Of a stretch of DNA of 64,000 bases, positions 8,035 through 16,776 are shown piece by piece. Below the pieces are notes generated by a model, which was not told the DNA's origin, ran no database searches, and saw only the letters and a list, made by a program, of their open reading frames with translations. Numbering within the stretch: position 1 is the stretch's first letter; each line of letters begins with the position of its first letter. Made by a program: the position numbers and the translations under genes. Source of the stretch: an uncultured Eubacteriales bacterium (lineage in GTDB: Bacteria; Bacillota; Clostridia; Christensenellales; Aristaeellaceae); assembly GCA_902765735.1 (NCBI GenBank), contig CACXBB010000016.1, forward strand, positions 62,001-126,000. Direction: 5' to 3'.

Positions 8035-10110
8035 ATGACACGAGAGCAGGCCAGGGCGCGGGCCGAGGCGCTGGTCGGCCGCATGACGGTGGAGGAGGCG
8101 GCGGGCCAGCTGCGCTACGACGCGCCGGCCATCGAGCGGCTGGGCGTGCCCGCCTACAACTGGTGGAACGAGGCGCTGCACGGCGTGGCCCGCGCGGGCG
8201 TGGCCACCAGCTTCCCCCAGGCCATCGGCATCGCCGCGACCTTCGACCCCGAACTGGTGCGGGCGCTGGGCGACATCGCCGCCACCGAGGGCCGCGCCAA
8301 GTACAACGCTTCAGCCGCCCACGGCGACCGGGACATCTACAAGGGGCTGACCTTCTGGTCCCCCAATGTCAACATCTTCCGCGACCCCCGCTGGGGCCGG
8401 GGCCACGAGACCTACGGCGAGGACCCCGTGCTGACCGCCGAGCTGGGCGCGCAGTACGTGAAGGGCCTGCAGGGGGAGGGGGACACCATGAAGTCCGCCG
8501 CCTGCGCCAAGCACTTCGCGGTGCACTCCGGGCCGGAGGCGCTCAGGCACCGCTTCGACGCCGTGGCCTCCCAAAAGGACATGGCCGAGACCTACCTGCC
8601 CGCCTTCCGCGCGCTGGTGGACGCCGGGGTGGAGGCCGTGATGGGCGCGTACAACCGCGTCAACGGCGAGCCCGCCTGCGCCAGCGCCGCGCTGATGGAC
8701 CTCCTCCGCAACCGCTGGGGCTTCGAGGGGCACTTCGTGTCCGACTGCTGGGCCATCCGGGACTTCCACACCGGCCACATGGTCACCGACACCCCCGAGG
8801 AATCCGCCGCGCTGGCCCTCGAAAGGGGCTGCGACGTGAACTGCGGCAACACCTATCTGTACATGCTCAAGGCGCTTGAGAAGGGCCTGGTGACCGAGGA
8901 GATGATCCGCCGCGCCGCCGTCAGGCTGTTCACCTGCCGCTACATGCTGGGCATCATGGCGGGCACGGGCAGCGATTTCGACGCAATCTCCCCGGACGTG
9001 GTCGAGTGCCCCGAACACCTTCAGAAGGCCCGGGAGGCCGCGGAGAAGGGCTGCGTGCTTCTGAAAAACGACGGCATGCTGCCGCTCAAGGGCATAAAGA
9101 CCCTGGGCGTGATCGGCCCCAACGCCAACAGCCGCGCCGCGCTGGTGGGCAACTACCACGGCACCTCGTCGCGCTACGTCACCGTGCTGGAGGGCCTGCA
9201 GGACGCGCTGGAGGGCGAGGCCCGGGTGCTGTACGCCGAGGGCAGCCACCTGTTCAAGGACCGGCTGGAAAACCTGAGCCGGCCCAACGACGGCATCGCC
9301 GAGGCGCTGTCGGTGGCGGAGCGCTCCGACGCCGTGGTGCTGGTGGTGGGCCTGGACGAGACCCTGGAGGGCGAGGAGGGTGACACCGGCAACGCCGCCG
9401 CCTCCGGCGACAAAGCCGACCTGCTGCTGCCCGAGGGCCAGCGGGCGCTGATGGACGCCGTGCTGAAGGTCGGCAGGCCCACCGTCATCGTGCTGATGGC
9501 GGGCAGCGCCATCGACCTGGGCGACGCCGCCGACAGGGCCGACGCCGTGCTGCTTGCGTGGTACCCCGGCGCGCGGGGCGGCAGGACCGTGGCGGACATA
9601 CTGCTTGGCAGGGTGTCCCCGTCGGGCAAGCTGCCGGTGACCTTCTATAAGAACGAACAGCTTCAGCGCATGCCGGACTTTACCGACTACGCCATGCGGG
9701 GCCGCACCTACCGCTACATCGAGGAGGCGCCGCTGTACCCCTTCGGCTACGGACTGACCTACGGCGACTGCGCCGTGATCGGGGCGAAGCGCACGGCGGG
9801 CGGCATTGAGGCCGCGATCGAGAACCGCGGCGCCATGGACACCGACGAGGTGGTGCAGGTGTACGTGCAGAACGAAGGGGCTAAAGACGCCCCGCGCAAC
9901 CCCCGGCTGTGCGCCTTCAGGCGAGTCCGCGTGCCCGCCGGACAGACCGTCACGGTAGCGCTGGACATCCCCGCCGGGCGCCTCAAAGTGGTGGACGACG
10001 CGGGCCGCGCCGTGGACGAGGGCACGCCCGTGTTCCACGTCGGCCTCGGCCAGCCCGACGCGCGGACCGAGGCGCTGACGGGGCATGGGAGTGTGCGCGT
10101 GGAAGCGTAG
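8035..10110 (+). CDS. Glycoside hydrolase family 3, beta-xylosidase/beta-glucosidase type
   Basis: This 691-residue intracellular GH3 enzyme has no signal peptide and releases terminal sugars from beta-linked oligosaccharides. The N-terminal TIM barrel contains PAYNWWNEALHGVA, FWSPNVNIFRDPRWGRGHETYGEDP and the nucleophile motif FVSDCWAI. The second domain has KNDGMLPL and VVGLDETLEGEEGDT, which probably holds the acid/base glutamate. The C-terminus carries the fibronectin-III-like domain (YPFGYGLTYGDC, then DEVVQVYV). The NIFRDPRWGRG and SDC pattern fits the xylosidase/arabinosidase branch. ATG 8035 follows GAGGAGGAAC; upstream in-frame starts fall in the REP leader. It stands alone, with no polysaccharide utilisation locus around it. 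Confidence 0.92.
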   Translation: MTREQARARAEALVGRMTVEEAAGQLRYDAPAIERLGVPAYNWWNEALHGVARAGVATSFPQAIGIAATFDPELVRALGDIAATEGRAKYNASAAHGDRDIYKGLTFWSPNVNIFRDPRWGRGHETYGEDPVLTAELGAQYVKGLQGEGDTMKSAACAKHFAVHSGPEALRHRFDAVASQKDMAETYLPAFRALVDAGVEAVMGAYNRVNGEPACASAALMDLLRNRWGFEGHFVSDCWAIRDFHTGHMVTDTPEESAALALERGCDVNCGNTYLYMLKALEKGLVTEEMIRRAAVRLFTCRYMLGIMAGTGSDFDAISPDVVECPEHLQKAREAAEKGCVLLKNDGMLPLKGIKTLGVIGPNANSRAALVGNYHGTSSRYVTVLEGLQDALEGEARVLYAEGSHLFKDRLENLSRPNDGIAEALSVAERSDAVVLVVGLDETLEGEEGDTGNAAASGDKADLLLPEGQRALMDAVLKVGRPTVIVLMAGSAIDLGDAADRADAVLLAWYPGARGGRTVADILLGRVSPSGKLPVTFYKNEQLQRMPDFTDYAMRGRTYRYIEEAPLYPFGYGLTYGDCAVIGAKRTAGGIEAAIENRGAMDTDEVVQVYVQNEGAKDAPRNPRLCAFRRVRVPAGQTVTVALDIPAGRLKVVDDAGRAVDEGTPVFHVGLGQPDARTEALTGHGSVRVEA

Positions 10111-10132
10111 GAGATTATAATTTCCCATTCAT

Positions 10133-10160
10133 AAAGCGCCGGGCAATCGCCCGGCGCTTT
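10133..10160. terminator. Hairpin between convergent GH3 and ABC genes
   Basis: A perfect 12-bp stem, AAAGCGCCGGGC (10133-10144) and GCCCGGCGCTTT (10149-10160), closes on an AATC loop between two convergent genes. The T tract is short on both strands, so it is a moderate terminator candidate that could serve both genes. Confidence 0.65.
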
Positions 10161-10164
10161 GGCG

Positions 10165-11262
10165 TCATTCCTCATACCCCGGCATCTGCCGCGCCTGTTC
10201 GACAAGGTTCCGGATCGGGGTGTCCATCGCCCCGGCGGGCAGGCCGGCGTTGATGACGCGGTCGCATTGGCGCATCAGCGCGAGGGCCTCCTCGACGGCG
10301 CTGTCCGGGACGGGCGCGAAGGGGGGCACGCTGACCACCCGGGCGGCGAGCTGCCGGGCCAGGTGGCAGTCCACGTCGTTTTCAGTCAGTATGCCGGTGA
10401 AGAAGGGGATGTTCTCCTTTTGCAGCCGCCGGAACACCGGCACGCCGCTGCCCCCGCCGCAGAGCACGAAGGTCCTGGGGTCGCCCTCGGGCCGGGGCAG
10501 CTCGATGGACCCGAACAGCGGGTCGTAGCTGCCCTGCTCGATGCCGTAGAGCCTGCGGATGTTGCCGGCCTCGAACACCGTCTCCGGCGGGCCGAAGGAG
10601 GCTACATGGTCCCCCTGCACGCACAGTATCTTGTCGGAGATCTTCTGGGCCAGATCGATCTCGTGCAGCGACATGATCACCGTGATGCCCTTCTGCTTGG
10701 CCATGGTCCGGAGGATGCTCAGAAGCTGCAGCTTGTGCCGGATGTCCAAAAAGGACGTGGGCTCGTCCAGTATGATGATCTCCGGCTGCTGGCAGATGGC
10801 GCGTGCCAGCAGCACCCGCTGGCGCTGGCCGTCGGAGATGGCGTTGAAATCCCGGTTGGCGATCTCGGTGACCTTCACCGCCTCCATGGCGGCGAGTACC
10901 TGTTCTTCGTCCGCCTCGGACAGTATGCCCAGCCGCCCGGTGTAGGGGTAGCGGCCGGTGGCCACGATGTCCCGGCAGGTCATGAGCTCCGGCTTCATGC
11001 GCTCGGTGAGCACTACGGCCATGCGGGTGGACAGGTCTTTGTAGGAGAGGCTCTTTAAGTCGTCGTCCTGGATGTACACCCGGCCGCCGATGGTTTTGAG
11101 CTGCCGCGTGATGCTCTTTAAGATGGTGGATTTGCCGGAGCCGTTGGGCCCGATCAGCGTGACGATCTCGCCCTTCTCGATGCCGATGTCGATGTCGTTG
11201 ATCAGCGGTCTGCCGTCGTAGCCCACGGTGAGGTGCTGCGTTCTGAAATACATCTGTGCCAC
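10165..11262 (-). CDS. Iron/siderophore-type ABC transporter ATP-binding protein with C-terminal extension
   Basis: This 365-residue ATPase partners the FecCD-type permease upstream. Residues 1-255 are the canonical ABC domain: Walker A LIGPNGSGKST, signature AISDGQRQRVLLARAI, Walker B IIILDEPTSFLD, H-loop MSLHEIDLA. A further 105 residues follow, with a glycine-rich turn (FVLCGGGSGVPVFRRL) and the segments LTENDVDCHLARQLAARVV and CDRVINAG, which normal FecE/FepC proteins lack. The ATG lies 4 bases after the permease stop. The extension looks like a small Rossmann-like domain and may regulate transport. It is part of a heme, cobalamin or siderophore importer. Confidence 0.88.
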   Translation of the reverse strand: MAQMYFRTQHLTVGYDGRPLINDIDIGIEKGEIVTLIGPNGSGKSTILKSITRQLKTIGGRVYIQDDDLKSLSYKDLSTRMAVVLTERMKPELMTCRDIVATGRYPYTGRLGILSEADEEQVLAAMEAVKVTEIANRDFNAISDGQRQRVLLARAICQQPEIIILDEPTSFLDIRHKLQLLSILRTMAKQKGITVIMSLHEIDLAQKISDKILCVQGDHVASFGPPETVFEAGNIRRLYGIEQGSYDPLFGSIELPRPEGDPRTFVLCGGGSGVPVFRRLQKENIPFFTGILTENDVDCHLARQLAARVVSVPPFAPVPDSAVEEALALMRQCDRVINAGLPAGAMDTPIRNLVEQARQMPGYEE

Positions 11263-11266
11263 GCGC

Positions 11267-12295
11267 TCACCTCCCCTTCTGACGCTTGAGCATCATCATG
11301 ATCACCACCGGCGCGCCGAACACGCTGGTGACGGTGGAGATGTTCAGTTCCACAGGGGCGAAGGCCGTGCGGGCGATCAGGTCGCAGGCCATGCAGAAAA
11401 CCGCGCCGCCCAGGAAGGTGGCGGGGATCACCACCAGCGGCCTGGCGGTGTTCAGCGCCCGCTTGATGAGGTGGGGCACCGCGATGCCCACGAAGGAGAT
11501 GGGCCCGGCGAAGGCCGTCACCGTGGCGGACAGCACGCTGGATAAGAGGATCAGCGCGATGCGGAAGCGCTTGATGTTCACGCCCATGGACTGGGCGTAG
11601 GCCTCGCCCAATTGGTAGGCCCCGATGGGCTTGGACAGCATGAACACCGCCGCGCCGGTGATGCCCACCACCACCGCCGCCACGGCCACGTTGTCCCAGC
11701 TCATGCCGGAAAAGCTGCCCAGCGACCAGCCGCGCAGGTTCACGATGTCCGACTCCTCGGCGAAGGTGACGATGAAGTCCGTCACCGCCGAGCATATGTA
11801 GCCGATCATGATGCCGCCCACCAGCAGTATGGCCATGTGCTTTAAACGCCGGGACATCAGCAGTATGAAGCCTACCGACATCATCGACCCCGCGAAGGCC
11901 GCCACGATCAGCGCCATCGACGACACCGCGCCCAGACGGCTCAGGAAGAAGATCATGGTGATGGCCACCACCATCTTCGCGCCCGAGGAGATGCCCAGCA
12001 CAAACGGCCCCGCGATGGGATTGCCGAAGAAGTTCTGCAAAAGAAAGCCCGACAGCGACAGCGCCCCGCCCAGGATCGCCGCCATGAATATGCGCGGCAT
12101 GCGGATCTTCCAGATGATGGAGTGCTGGACCGAATCCTGCCCGCGCCCCACCAGTATGCGCATCAGTTCGCCGAAGGGGATCTGCACGCTGCCGATCACG
12201 ATGTTGAGTATCGTGATGCCGATCAGCGCCGCAAACAGCAGTACGAACACCAGCGTGTAGCGGCTTTTGCGCCGAAGGTTTGCGCTTTGATCCAA
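11267..12295 (-). CDS. FecCD-family ABC transporter permease
   Basis: This integral membrane protein of 342 residues has about ten hydrophobic segments. It carries the family motifs IRMPRIFMAAILGGALSLSG near residue 65 and GPISFVGIAVPHLIKRAL near residue 265, the EAA-like loop that touches the ATPase. It moves iron-siderophore, heme or corrinoid ligands delivered by a surface binding protein. The ATPase gene follows at 4 bases. The binding protein gene at 12464 is divergently transcribed, so the importer is split into two transcription units sharing a 168-base control region. That region includes a heptad repeat tract in the leader of this gene. Confidence 0.92.
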   Translation of the reverse strand: MDQSANLRRKSRYTLVFVLLFAALIGITILNIVIGSVQIPFGELMRILVGRGQDSVQHSIIWKIRMPRIFMAAILGGALSLSGFLLQNFFGNPIAGPFVLGISSGAKMVVAITMIFFLSRLGAVSSMALIVAAFAGSMMSVGFILLMSRRLKHMAILLVGGIMIGYICSAVTDFIVTFAEESDIVNLRGWSLGSFSGMSWDNVAVAAVVVGITGAAVFMLSKPIGAYQLGEAYAQSMGVNIKRFRIALILLSSVLSATVTAFAGPISFVGIAVPHLIKRALNTARPLVVIPATFLGGAVFCMACDLIARTAFAPVELNISTVTSVFGAPVVIMMMLKRQKGR

Positions 12296-12319
12296 CTTGC
12301 AACACCGTCCTTTCTGTAA

Positions 12320-12352
12320 AATTGGGAATTGGGAATGGGGAATTGGGAATTA
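12320..12352. repeat. AATTGGG heptad tract
   Basis: This is a tandem array of AATTGGG and AATGGGG units just upstream of the FecCD-type permease gene. The same units appear at 5702, 15689, 15790, 27551 and 27694. Here only one arm is present, without an inverted partner. Confidence 0.75.
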
Positions 12353-12408
12353 TGGATCACTTATATCAATGATACCACATATTATAGCGTCATACAACAC
12401 CGTAAATC

Positions 12409-12437
12409 TTGAAAATATACAGAAAACGTGGTATGCT
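12409..12437 (+). promoter_or_regulatory. Promoter of the importer binding-protein gene
   Basis: TTGAAA (12409-12414), a 17-base spacer and TATGCT (12432-12437) precede the start at 12464. TACCAC (12374-12379) and GTGGTA (12429-12434) form a widely spaced inverted pair that could be an operator half-site pair in the divergent control region. Confidence 0.55.
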
Positions 12438-12463
12438 ATACCCAAATATGAGGGGGCGATGTG

Positions 12464-13927
12464 ATGTTTAAAAGGTTTTTGGCGCTGGCGGTGGCGATTG
12501 CGCTGTTTTGTCTGGGGGCGCTGGCGGAGAGCGTCTCGGCGGAGACCGTCCCGGACGGCTTCAGCTTCTCCGGCGGCAGCGGCAGGGTGACCATCTCCTG
12601 TCCCGCCATCTGGGAATCGGAGGGCCGGACGATGGCGCGGATCGTGTTCTCCAGCCCGAACTACCCGACCTTACAGTCGGAGGGCGTGGCCTACGCCGCG
12701 ACCCACGAGGGAAAGACCTCGATCTTCGAGATCCCGGTGACGCTGAATCAGGACATGGAGGTCGTGGGCACCACCACGGCCATGTCCCAGCCCCACGACG
12801 TGACCTACACCATCCGCGTCAGCGTGGGGGAGGCGGCCCCGGCCGCGGAGGCGGCGCAGGCCGAGGCGCCCGCGCCGGTGACGGACAAGGCGCCCGTCGA
12901 GGGGCTTGAGTGGTTGCGCCGCATGCCGCTGACCTACGCCGAGGGCTTCTCGGTGGACGAGTACGCGGGCGGCTACACGCTGATCGACATCGTGGACGGC
13001 GACCGCATACTGCTGCTGCCCGACGGCGCGGACGTCCCGGACAATCTGCCCGCGGACGTGCTGGCGATTCACAGGCCGAAGAACATCTACCTGGCGGCCA
13101 CCTCCGCCATGGCGCTGTTTGCGCGGCTGGACGCGCTGGGGTGCGTGGGGGCGTCGTCGCTGGAGGCGGAGGACTGGAGCGTCGAGGCGGCCCGGGCGGC
13201 CATGGAGGCCGGCGAGATGGCCTTCGCCGGGAAGTACTCCGAGCCGGACTACGAGCTGCTCATCCAGCTGGGCTGCGACCTGGCCGTGGAGTCCACCATG
13301 ATCTTCCACACCCCCAAGGTCAAGGAGATGCTGGAGAGCCTGGGCATCCCGGTGATCGTGGACCGCTCCAGCTACGAACCCCACCCGCTGGGCCGCACGG
13401 AGTGGATCAAGCTCTACGGCGCGCTGGTGGGCCGCGAGGAAGCCGCGGAGGCGTTCTTTGCCGAAAAGGAGGCCCTGATCAGCCAGTACGCCGACTATCC
13501 CAACAGCGAAAAGACCGTCGCCTTCTTCTACATGAGCTCCGACGGCTCCGTGGTGGTGCGCAACTCCACCGACTACGTGCCCCGGATGATCGAGATCGCC
13601 GGCGGACGCTACGCCCTGTCCGACATCGTGGATCCCGACAGCAGCCGCTCCTCCGTGTCCACCACCATGGAGCAGTTCTACGCCGCCGCCGTGGACGCCG
13701 ATTACCTCATCTATAATACCTCCATCGCCAGCCCGCTGAACAGCCTGGCCGACCTGTACGCCCTCTCCCCGCTGTTTGCCGACTTCAAGGCCGTCAAAGA
13801 GGGCAACGTCTGGTGCGCCGGCAAGAACCTCTACCAGGAGACCGACGACGTGGGCGAGCTCATCGCCGATATCCATAACATGATCGCCGGGGAGGGGGAG
13901 ATGCGGTTTTTGACGAGAGTGGAGTAG
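12464..13927 (+). CDS. Iron/siderophore-type ABC substrate-binding protein with extra N-terminal domain
   Basis: This exported binding protein of 487 residues has a signal peptide (FKRFLALAVAIALFCLGALA). Residues 30-125 form an extra beta-rich domain (VTISCPAIWE, then FEIPVTLNQDMEV and TTTAMSQPHDVTYTI), seen in some clostridial iron-binding proteins. An alanine/proline linker leads to the FepB/FecB-like two-lobed domain (PKNIYLAATSAMALFARL, then LLIQLGCDLAVESTMI and LGIPVIVDRSSYEPHPLGR). ATG 12464 is preferred over GTG 12461 because AGGGGG sits seven bases ahead of it. There is no convincing lipobox, so anchoring is unclear. The ligand is likely an iron chelate or corrinoid. Confidence 0.88.
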   Translation: MFKRFLALAVAIALFCLGALAESVSAETVPDGFSFSGGSGRVTISCPAIWESEGRTMARIVFSSPNYPTLQSEGVAYAATHEGKTSIFEIPVTLNQDMEVVGTTTAMSQPHDVTYTIRVSVGEAAPAAEAAQAEAPAPVTDKAPVEGLEWLRRMPLTYAEGFSVDEYAGGYTLIDIVDGDRILLLPDGADVPDNLPADVLAIHRPKNIYLAATSAMALFARLDALGCVGASSLEAEDWSVEAARAAMEAGEMAFAGKYSEPDYELLIQLGCDLAVESTMIFHTPKVKEMLESLGIPVIVDRSSYEPHPLGRTEWIKLYGALVGREEAAEAFFAEKEALISQYADYPNSEKTVAFFYMSSDGSVVVRNSTDYVPRMIEIAGGRYALSDIVDPDSSRSSVSTTMEQFYAAAVDADYLIYNTSIASPLNSLADLYALSPLFADFKAVKEGNVWCAGKNLYQETDDVGELIADIHNMIAGEGEMRFLTRVE

Positions 13928-14215
13928 AGTGTGGAGTGTGGAGTGAAGAATGCAGGGTGAACCGTCGTAGGGGCGCCGATGCGGCGCCCGCCTTGCCTTC
14001 CCCTTCAGGGGAAGGTGGCGCGCAGCGCCGGAAGAGGTCGTCCCCCTTCGTAGGGGCGCCGATGCGGCGCCCGCCTGGATACGATACGCAACGTATTTCA
14101 CGGTGGGCGGCGCATCGCCGCCCCTACGACTCCGTAACCCTTTAATCAAAGGAATCCGCAGGATTCCCACCAAAACTGCACTCTGCACTCTGCACTCTCC
14201 ACTCTGTCCTCTGTC
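13928..14215. repeat. Nested intergenic repeat cluster
   Basis: No gene is visible. The outer arms are inverted tandem GAGTGTG/GCACTCT units (about 13930-13950 and 14167-14205). Between them lie two direct copies of the GTAGGGGCGCCGATGCGGCG repeat (13966 and 14050), one CCTTCCCCTTCAGGGGAAGG unit (about 14000) and an inverted REP half ending near 14128. The whole block resembles an accretion of several REP-like units. GGAATCC...GGATTCC near 14151-14168 adds a small hairpin. Confidence 0.7.
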
Positions 14216-14242
14216 CGCATCGGATGGACACCCTTCCCACGC

Positions 14243-14272
14243 ATCCGCATAAATATCCGTATTTATGCGGAT
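14243..14272. repeat. Palindrome upstream of the liv operon
   Basis: ATCCGCATAAATA (14243-14255) and TATTTATGCGGAT (14260-14272) form a 13-bp perfect stem with a 4-base loop. It lies about 180 bases upstream of the livK promoter and could be a regulator binding site or the end of an upstream transcript. There is no T tract. Confidence 0.6.
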
Positions 14273-14425
14273 ATTGTGTATAAATCTCCTTAACTTAAGC
14301 GACACATGAATGATTAATCAGTGGATTTCTGCAAAAAAACCGGTAAAATGTCCGTGATGGACGGAATGATGTGGACGGATGGCGGAAAAAGCGGTCGCTT
14401 ATTGCAAAAATAACGCGGCGGGCTA

Positions 14426-14454
14426 TTGCAATTCCTGCATGAATTATGTATAAT
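14426..14454 (+). promoter_or_regulatory. Promoter of the livKHMGF operon
   Basis: TTGCAA (14426-14431), a 17-base spacer and a perfect TATAAT (14449-14454) lie 31 bases ahead of the livK start. The GGGAGGA ribosome binding site is at 14471. The predicted leader is only about 25 bases, so there is no room for a riboswitch. Confidence 0.75.
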
Positions 14455-14485
14455 ATCACCATCAAATTATGGGAGGAATATTCCT

Positions 14486-15634
14486 ATGAAGAAAATCATT
14501 GCGATCGTATTGGCTATGATGTTGGTCCTGTGCGCGGCTGCGACGGCCGAGACCGTGAAGATCGGCGTGTTCGAGCCGGCTTCCGGCGACAGCGGCGCGG
14601 GCGGCAAGCAGGAGATGCTGGGCATGCAGTACGCCAACAAGGAGACCCCCACCGTTGAGATCGGCGGCACGACCTACGACGTCGAGCTGGTCTACGCGGA
14701 CAACGGCTCCTCCACCGACAAGGCTCCCTCCGCCGCGCAGCAGCTGGTGAGCGAGGGCGTGTCCGTGGTGCTTGGCTCCTACGGCTCCGGCGTGTCCATC
14801 GCCGGCTCCCAGTACTTCGCCGACGCGAACATCCCCGCCATCGGCGTCACCTGCACCAACCCGCAGGTCACCGCGGGCAACAGCCACTACTTCCGCATCT
14901 GCTTCCTGGATCCCTTCCAGGGCACCGTCCTTGCCAACTACGCCTCCAAGGAGCTGGGCGCCACCGTCGCCTACACCCTGGGCGAGCTGGGCAACGACTA
15001 TGACCAGGGCCTGTGCACCTACTTCAAGCAGGCGTTCGAGGCGCTGGGCGGCACCGTGATCCCGGAGAGCTTCCCCACCGGCACGGCTGACTTCACCTCC
15101 TACCTGACCAACGCCGCCAACTACGGCGCGCAGGTGTTCTTCTGCCCCGTGTCCATCGCCTACTCCACCCAGATCGTGCAGCAGGCCAACAGCCAGGGCG
15201 TGACCTTCCCGATCCTGGGCGGCGACACCCTGGACAGCAACGTGGTGGCCAACGCCGCCAAGGGCACCAACGTGAAGATCATCATCACCACCTTCTATCA
15301 GGAGGGCGCGACCCCCGAGTTCGACGAAGGCTTCAAGGCCTGGCTGAACGAGGATGCCGAGGCCATGACCAACAACGGCGGCAACGACATGATCTCCGCC
15401 GTGTCCGCCATGGGCTATGACGCCTACTACACCGCCCTCGAGGCCCTCAAGGCCGCCGGCTCCACCGACTCCGCCGCCGTGCTGGCCGCGCTGCCCGGCG
15501 TGACCTTGAACGGCGTGTCCGGCGCCATCGCCTTCGACGAGGTGGGCGACGCCATCCGCAACGCCGCCTTCGTCAAGACCATCAACAACGAGACCGGCGA
15601 CTGGGAGTTCGTCGCCGAGCAGACCGTCGAATAA
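14486..15634 (+). CDS. livK: Branched-chain amino acid ABC substrate-binding protein
   Basis: This exported type I periplasmic-binding-fold protein of 382 residues has a signal peptide, MKKIIAIVLAMMLVLCAAATA. The mature start ETVKIGVFEPASGDSGAGGKQ and the core SEGVSVVLGSYGSGVSIAGS, then TAGNSHYFRICFLDPFQG, are typical of LivK/Leu-Ile-Val-binding proteins. ATG 14486 follows GGGAGGAATATTCCT, so the longer upstream frame was not used. It is the first gene of a complete livKHMGF set. The 209-base gap to livH contains a repeat hairpin, which may allow the binding protein to be made in excess. The ligand may be branched-chain or other neutral amino acids. Confidence 0.92.
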   Translation: MKKIIAIVLAMMLVLCAAATAETVKIGVFEPASGDSGAGGKQEMLGMQYANKETPTVEIGGTTYDVELVYADNGSSTDKAPSAAQQLVSEGVSVVLGSYGSGVSIAGSQYFADANIPAIGVTCTNPQVTAGNSHYFRICFLDPFQGTVLANYASKELGATVAYTLGELGNDYDQGLCTYFKQAFEALGGTVIPESFPTGTADFTSYLTNAANYGAQVFFCPVSIAYSTQIVQQANSQGVTFPILGGDTLDSNVVANAAKGTNVKIIITTFYQEGATPEFDEGFKAWLNEDAEAMTNNGGNDMISAVSAMGYDAYYTALEALKAAGSTDSAAVLAALPGVTLNGVSGAIAFDEVGDAIRNAAFVKTINNETGDWEFVAEQTVE

Positions 15635-15688
15635 GGTCGGACCGAACGTCTCGGCGGAGGCATTGCCTCCGCCGATTGTTCGATTTGA

Positions 15689-15821
15689 GAATGGGAAATG
15701 GGAAATGGGGAATGGGAAATTGCAGCATGCCATTGTTGCATCTCCTGTTCCTGCGCTTTCTGCATAAAGGGTGGCAGCCGGTATCTGTCATTCCCCATTT
15801 CCCATTTCCCATTTCCCATTC
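15689..15821. repeat. Inverted heptad-repeat element inside the liv operon
   Basis: The left arm 15689-15720 is GAATGGGAAATGGGAAATGG and onward. The right arm 15790-15821 is its near reverse complement (ATTCCCCATTTCCCATTTCC and onward). They enclose 69 bases without an obvious gene. The RNA would fold into a long stem between livK and livH, a position where many binding-protein operons have a processing or attenuation site. Confidence 0.75.
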
Positions 15822-15842
15822 TATAAACAAGGAGCGTTCCCC

Positions 15843-16766
15843 ATGTGGAATACCGTCTTCCCCTACCTGCTCTCGGGCATATCGGTGGGCGGGCAGTACG
15901 CGCTGATCGCCATCGGCTACACGATGGTGTACGGCATACTGCGCCTCATCAACTTTGCCCACGGCGACGTGTTCATGGTGGCCGGCATCATCATGGTGTA
16001 CATGGCGGCCAGCGGCGTGCCGCTGTGGCTGTGCATCCCGCTGGTGCTGGTGCTGACGGCGCTGATCGGCTTTGTGATCGAGCGCGTGGCCTACAAGCCC
16101 CTGCGCACCGCGCCCAGAATGTCGGCGATGATCTCCGCCATCGGCGTGAGCTACACGCTGCAGAATCTGGTGCTGTACGTCACCGGCGGCCTGAACCAGA
16201 TCTATCCCACCATCCCGTGGATCTCCGACAGCGTGACGATCTTCGGCGCGACCACCAAGATGGTCACCGTCATCACGCCCATACTGACCATCGTGCTGGT
16301 GGTGGCGCTGGTGGCCCTGATCAACCACACCAAGATCGGCATGGCCATGCGCGCGGTGAGCCGCGACTTTGAGACCAGCCAGCTGATGGGCATCAAGATC
16401 AACCGGGTCATCTCCACCACCTTCGTCATCGGCACCTTCCTGGCGGGCGTGGCCTCGGTTTTGTACTTCACCAACTACACCACCGTCATACAGACCTCCG
16501 GCGCCATGCCGGGCCTCAAGGCCTTCGTGGCGGCGGTGTTCGGCGGCATCGGCTCGATCCCCGGTGCGGTGGTCGGGGCGTTCATCATCGGCATCGCCGA
16601 GAACATCATCAAGGGCCTGGACATCATACTGTTCAAGGCGGGCATCATCTCCGGCCCCATGGGGCTGGCGACCTTCTCCGATGCCTTTACCTTCGCGCTG
16701 CTCATCATCATACTGGCGGTGAAGCCCACCGGCCTGTTTGGTGAGAAGATTACGGACAAGGTGTGA
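15843..16766 (+). CDS. livH: Branched-chain amino acid ABC permease LivH
   Basis: This inner-membrane permease of 307 residues belongs to the LivH family and has about eight hydrophobic helices. Diagnostic segments are GGQYALIAIGYTMVYGILRLINFAHGD near residue 16 and the coupling region SQLMGIKINRVISTTFVIGTFLAGVASVL. The C-terminus has GGIGSIPGAVVGAFIIGIAEN. ATG 15843 follows AAGGAGCG; upstream in-frame sequence is repeat-derived. LivM starts 10 bases after its stop. Confidence 0.94.
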   Translation: MWNTVFPYLLSGISVGGQYALIAIGYTMVYGILRLINFAHGDVFMVAGIIMVYMAASGVPLWLCIPLVLVLTALIGFVIERVAYKPLRTAPRMSAMISAIGVSYTLQNLVLYVTGGLNQIYPTIPWISDSVTIFGATTKMVTVITPILTIVLVVALVALINHTKIGMAMRAVSRDFETSQLMGIKINRVISTTFVIGTFLAGVASVLYFTNYTTVIQTSGAMPGLKAFVAAVFGGIGSIPGAVVGAFIIGIAENIIKGLDIILFKAGIISGPMGLATFSDAFTFALLIIILAVKPTGLFGEKITDKV

Positions 16767-16776
16767 GGTGAGCGGA

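Noticed and set aside
12374-12434. Fur box between the divergent importer units
   Set aside because: No GATAATGATAATCATTATC-like sequence is visible; only a spaced TACCAC/GTGGTA pair.
15689-15821. Tandem repeats that could suggest a CRISPR array
   Set aside because: Units are 7 bases, with no unique spacers of constant length and no cas genes near.
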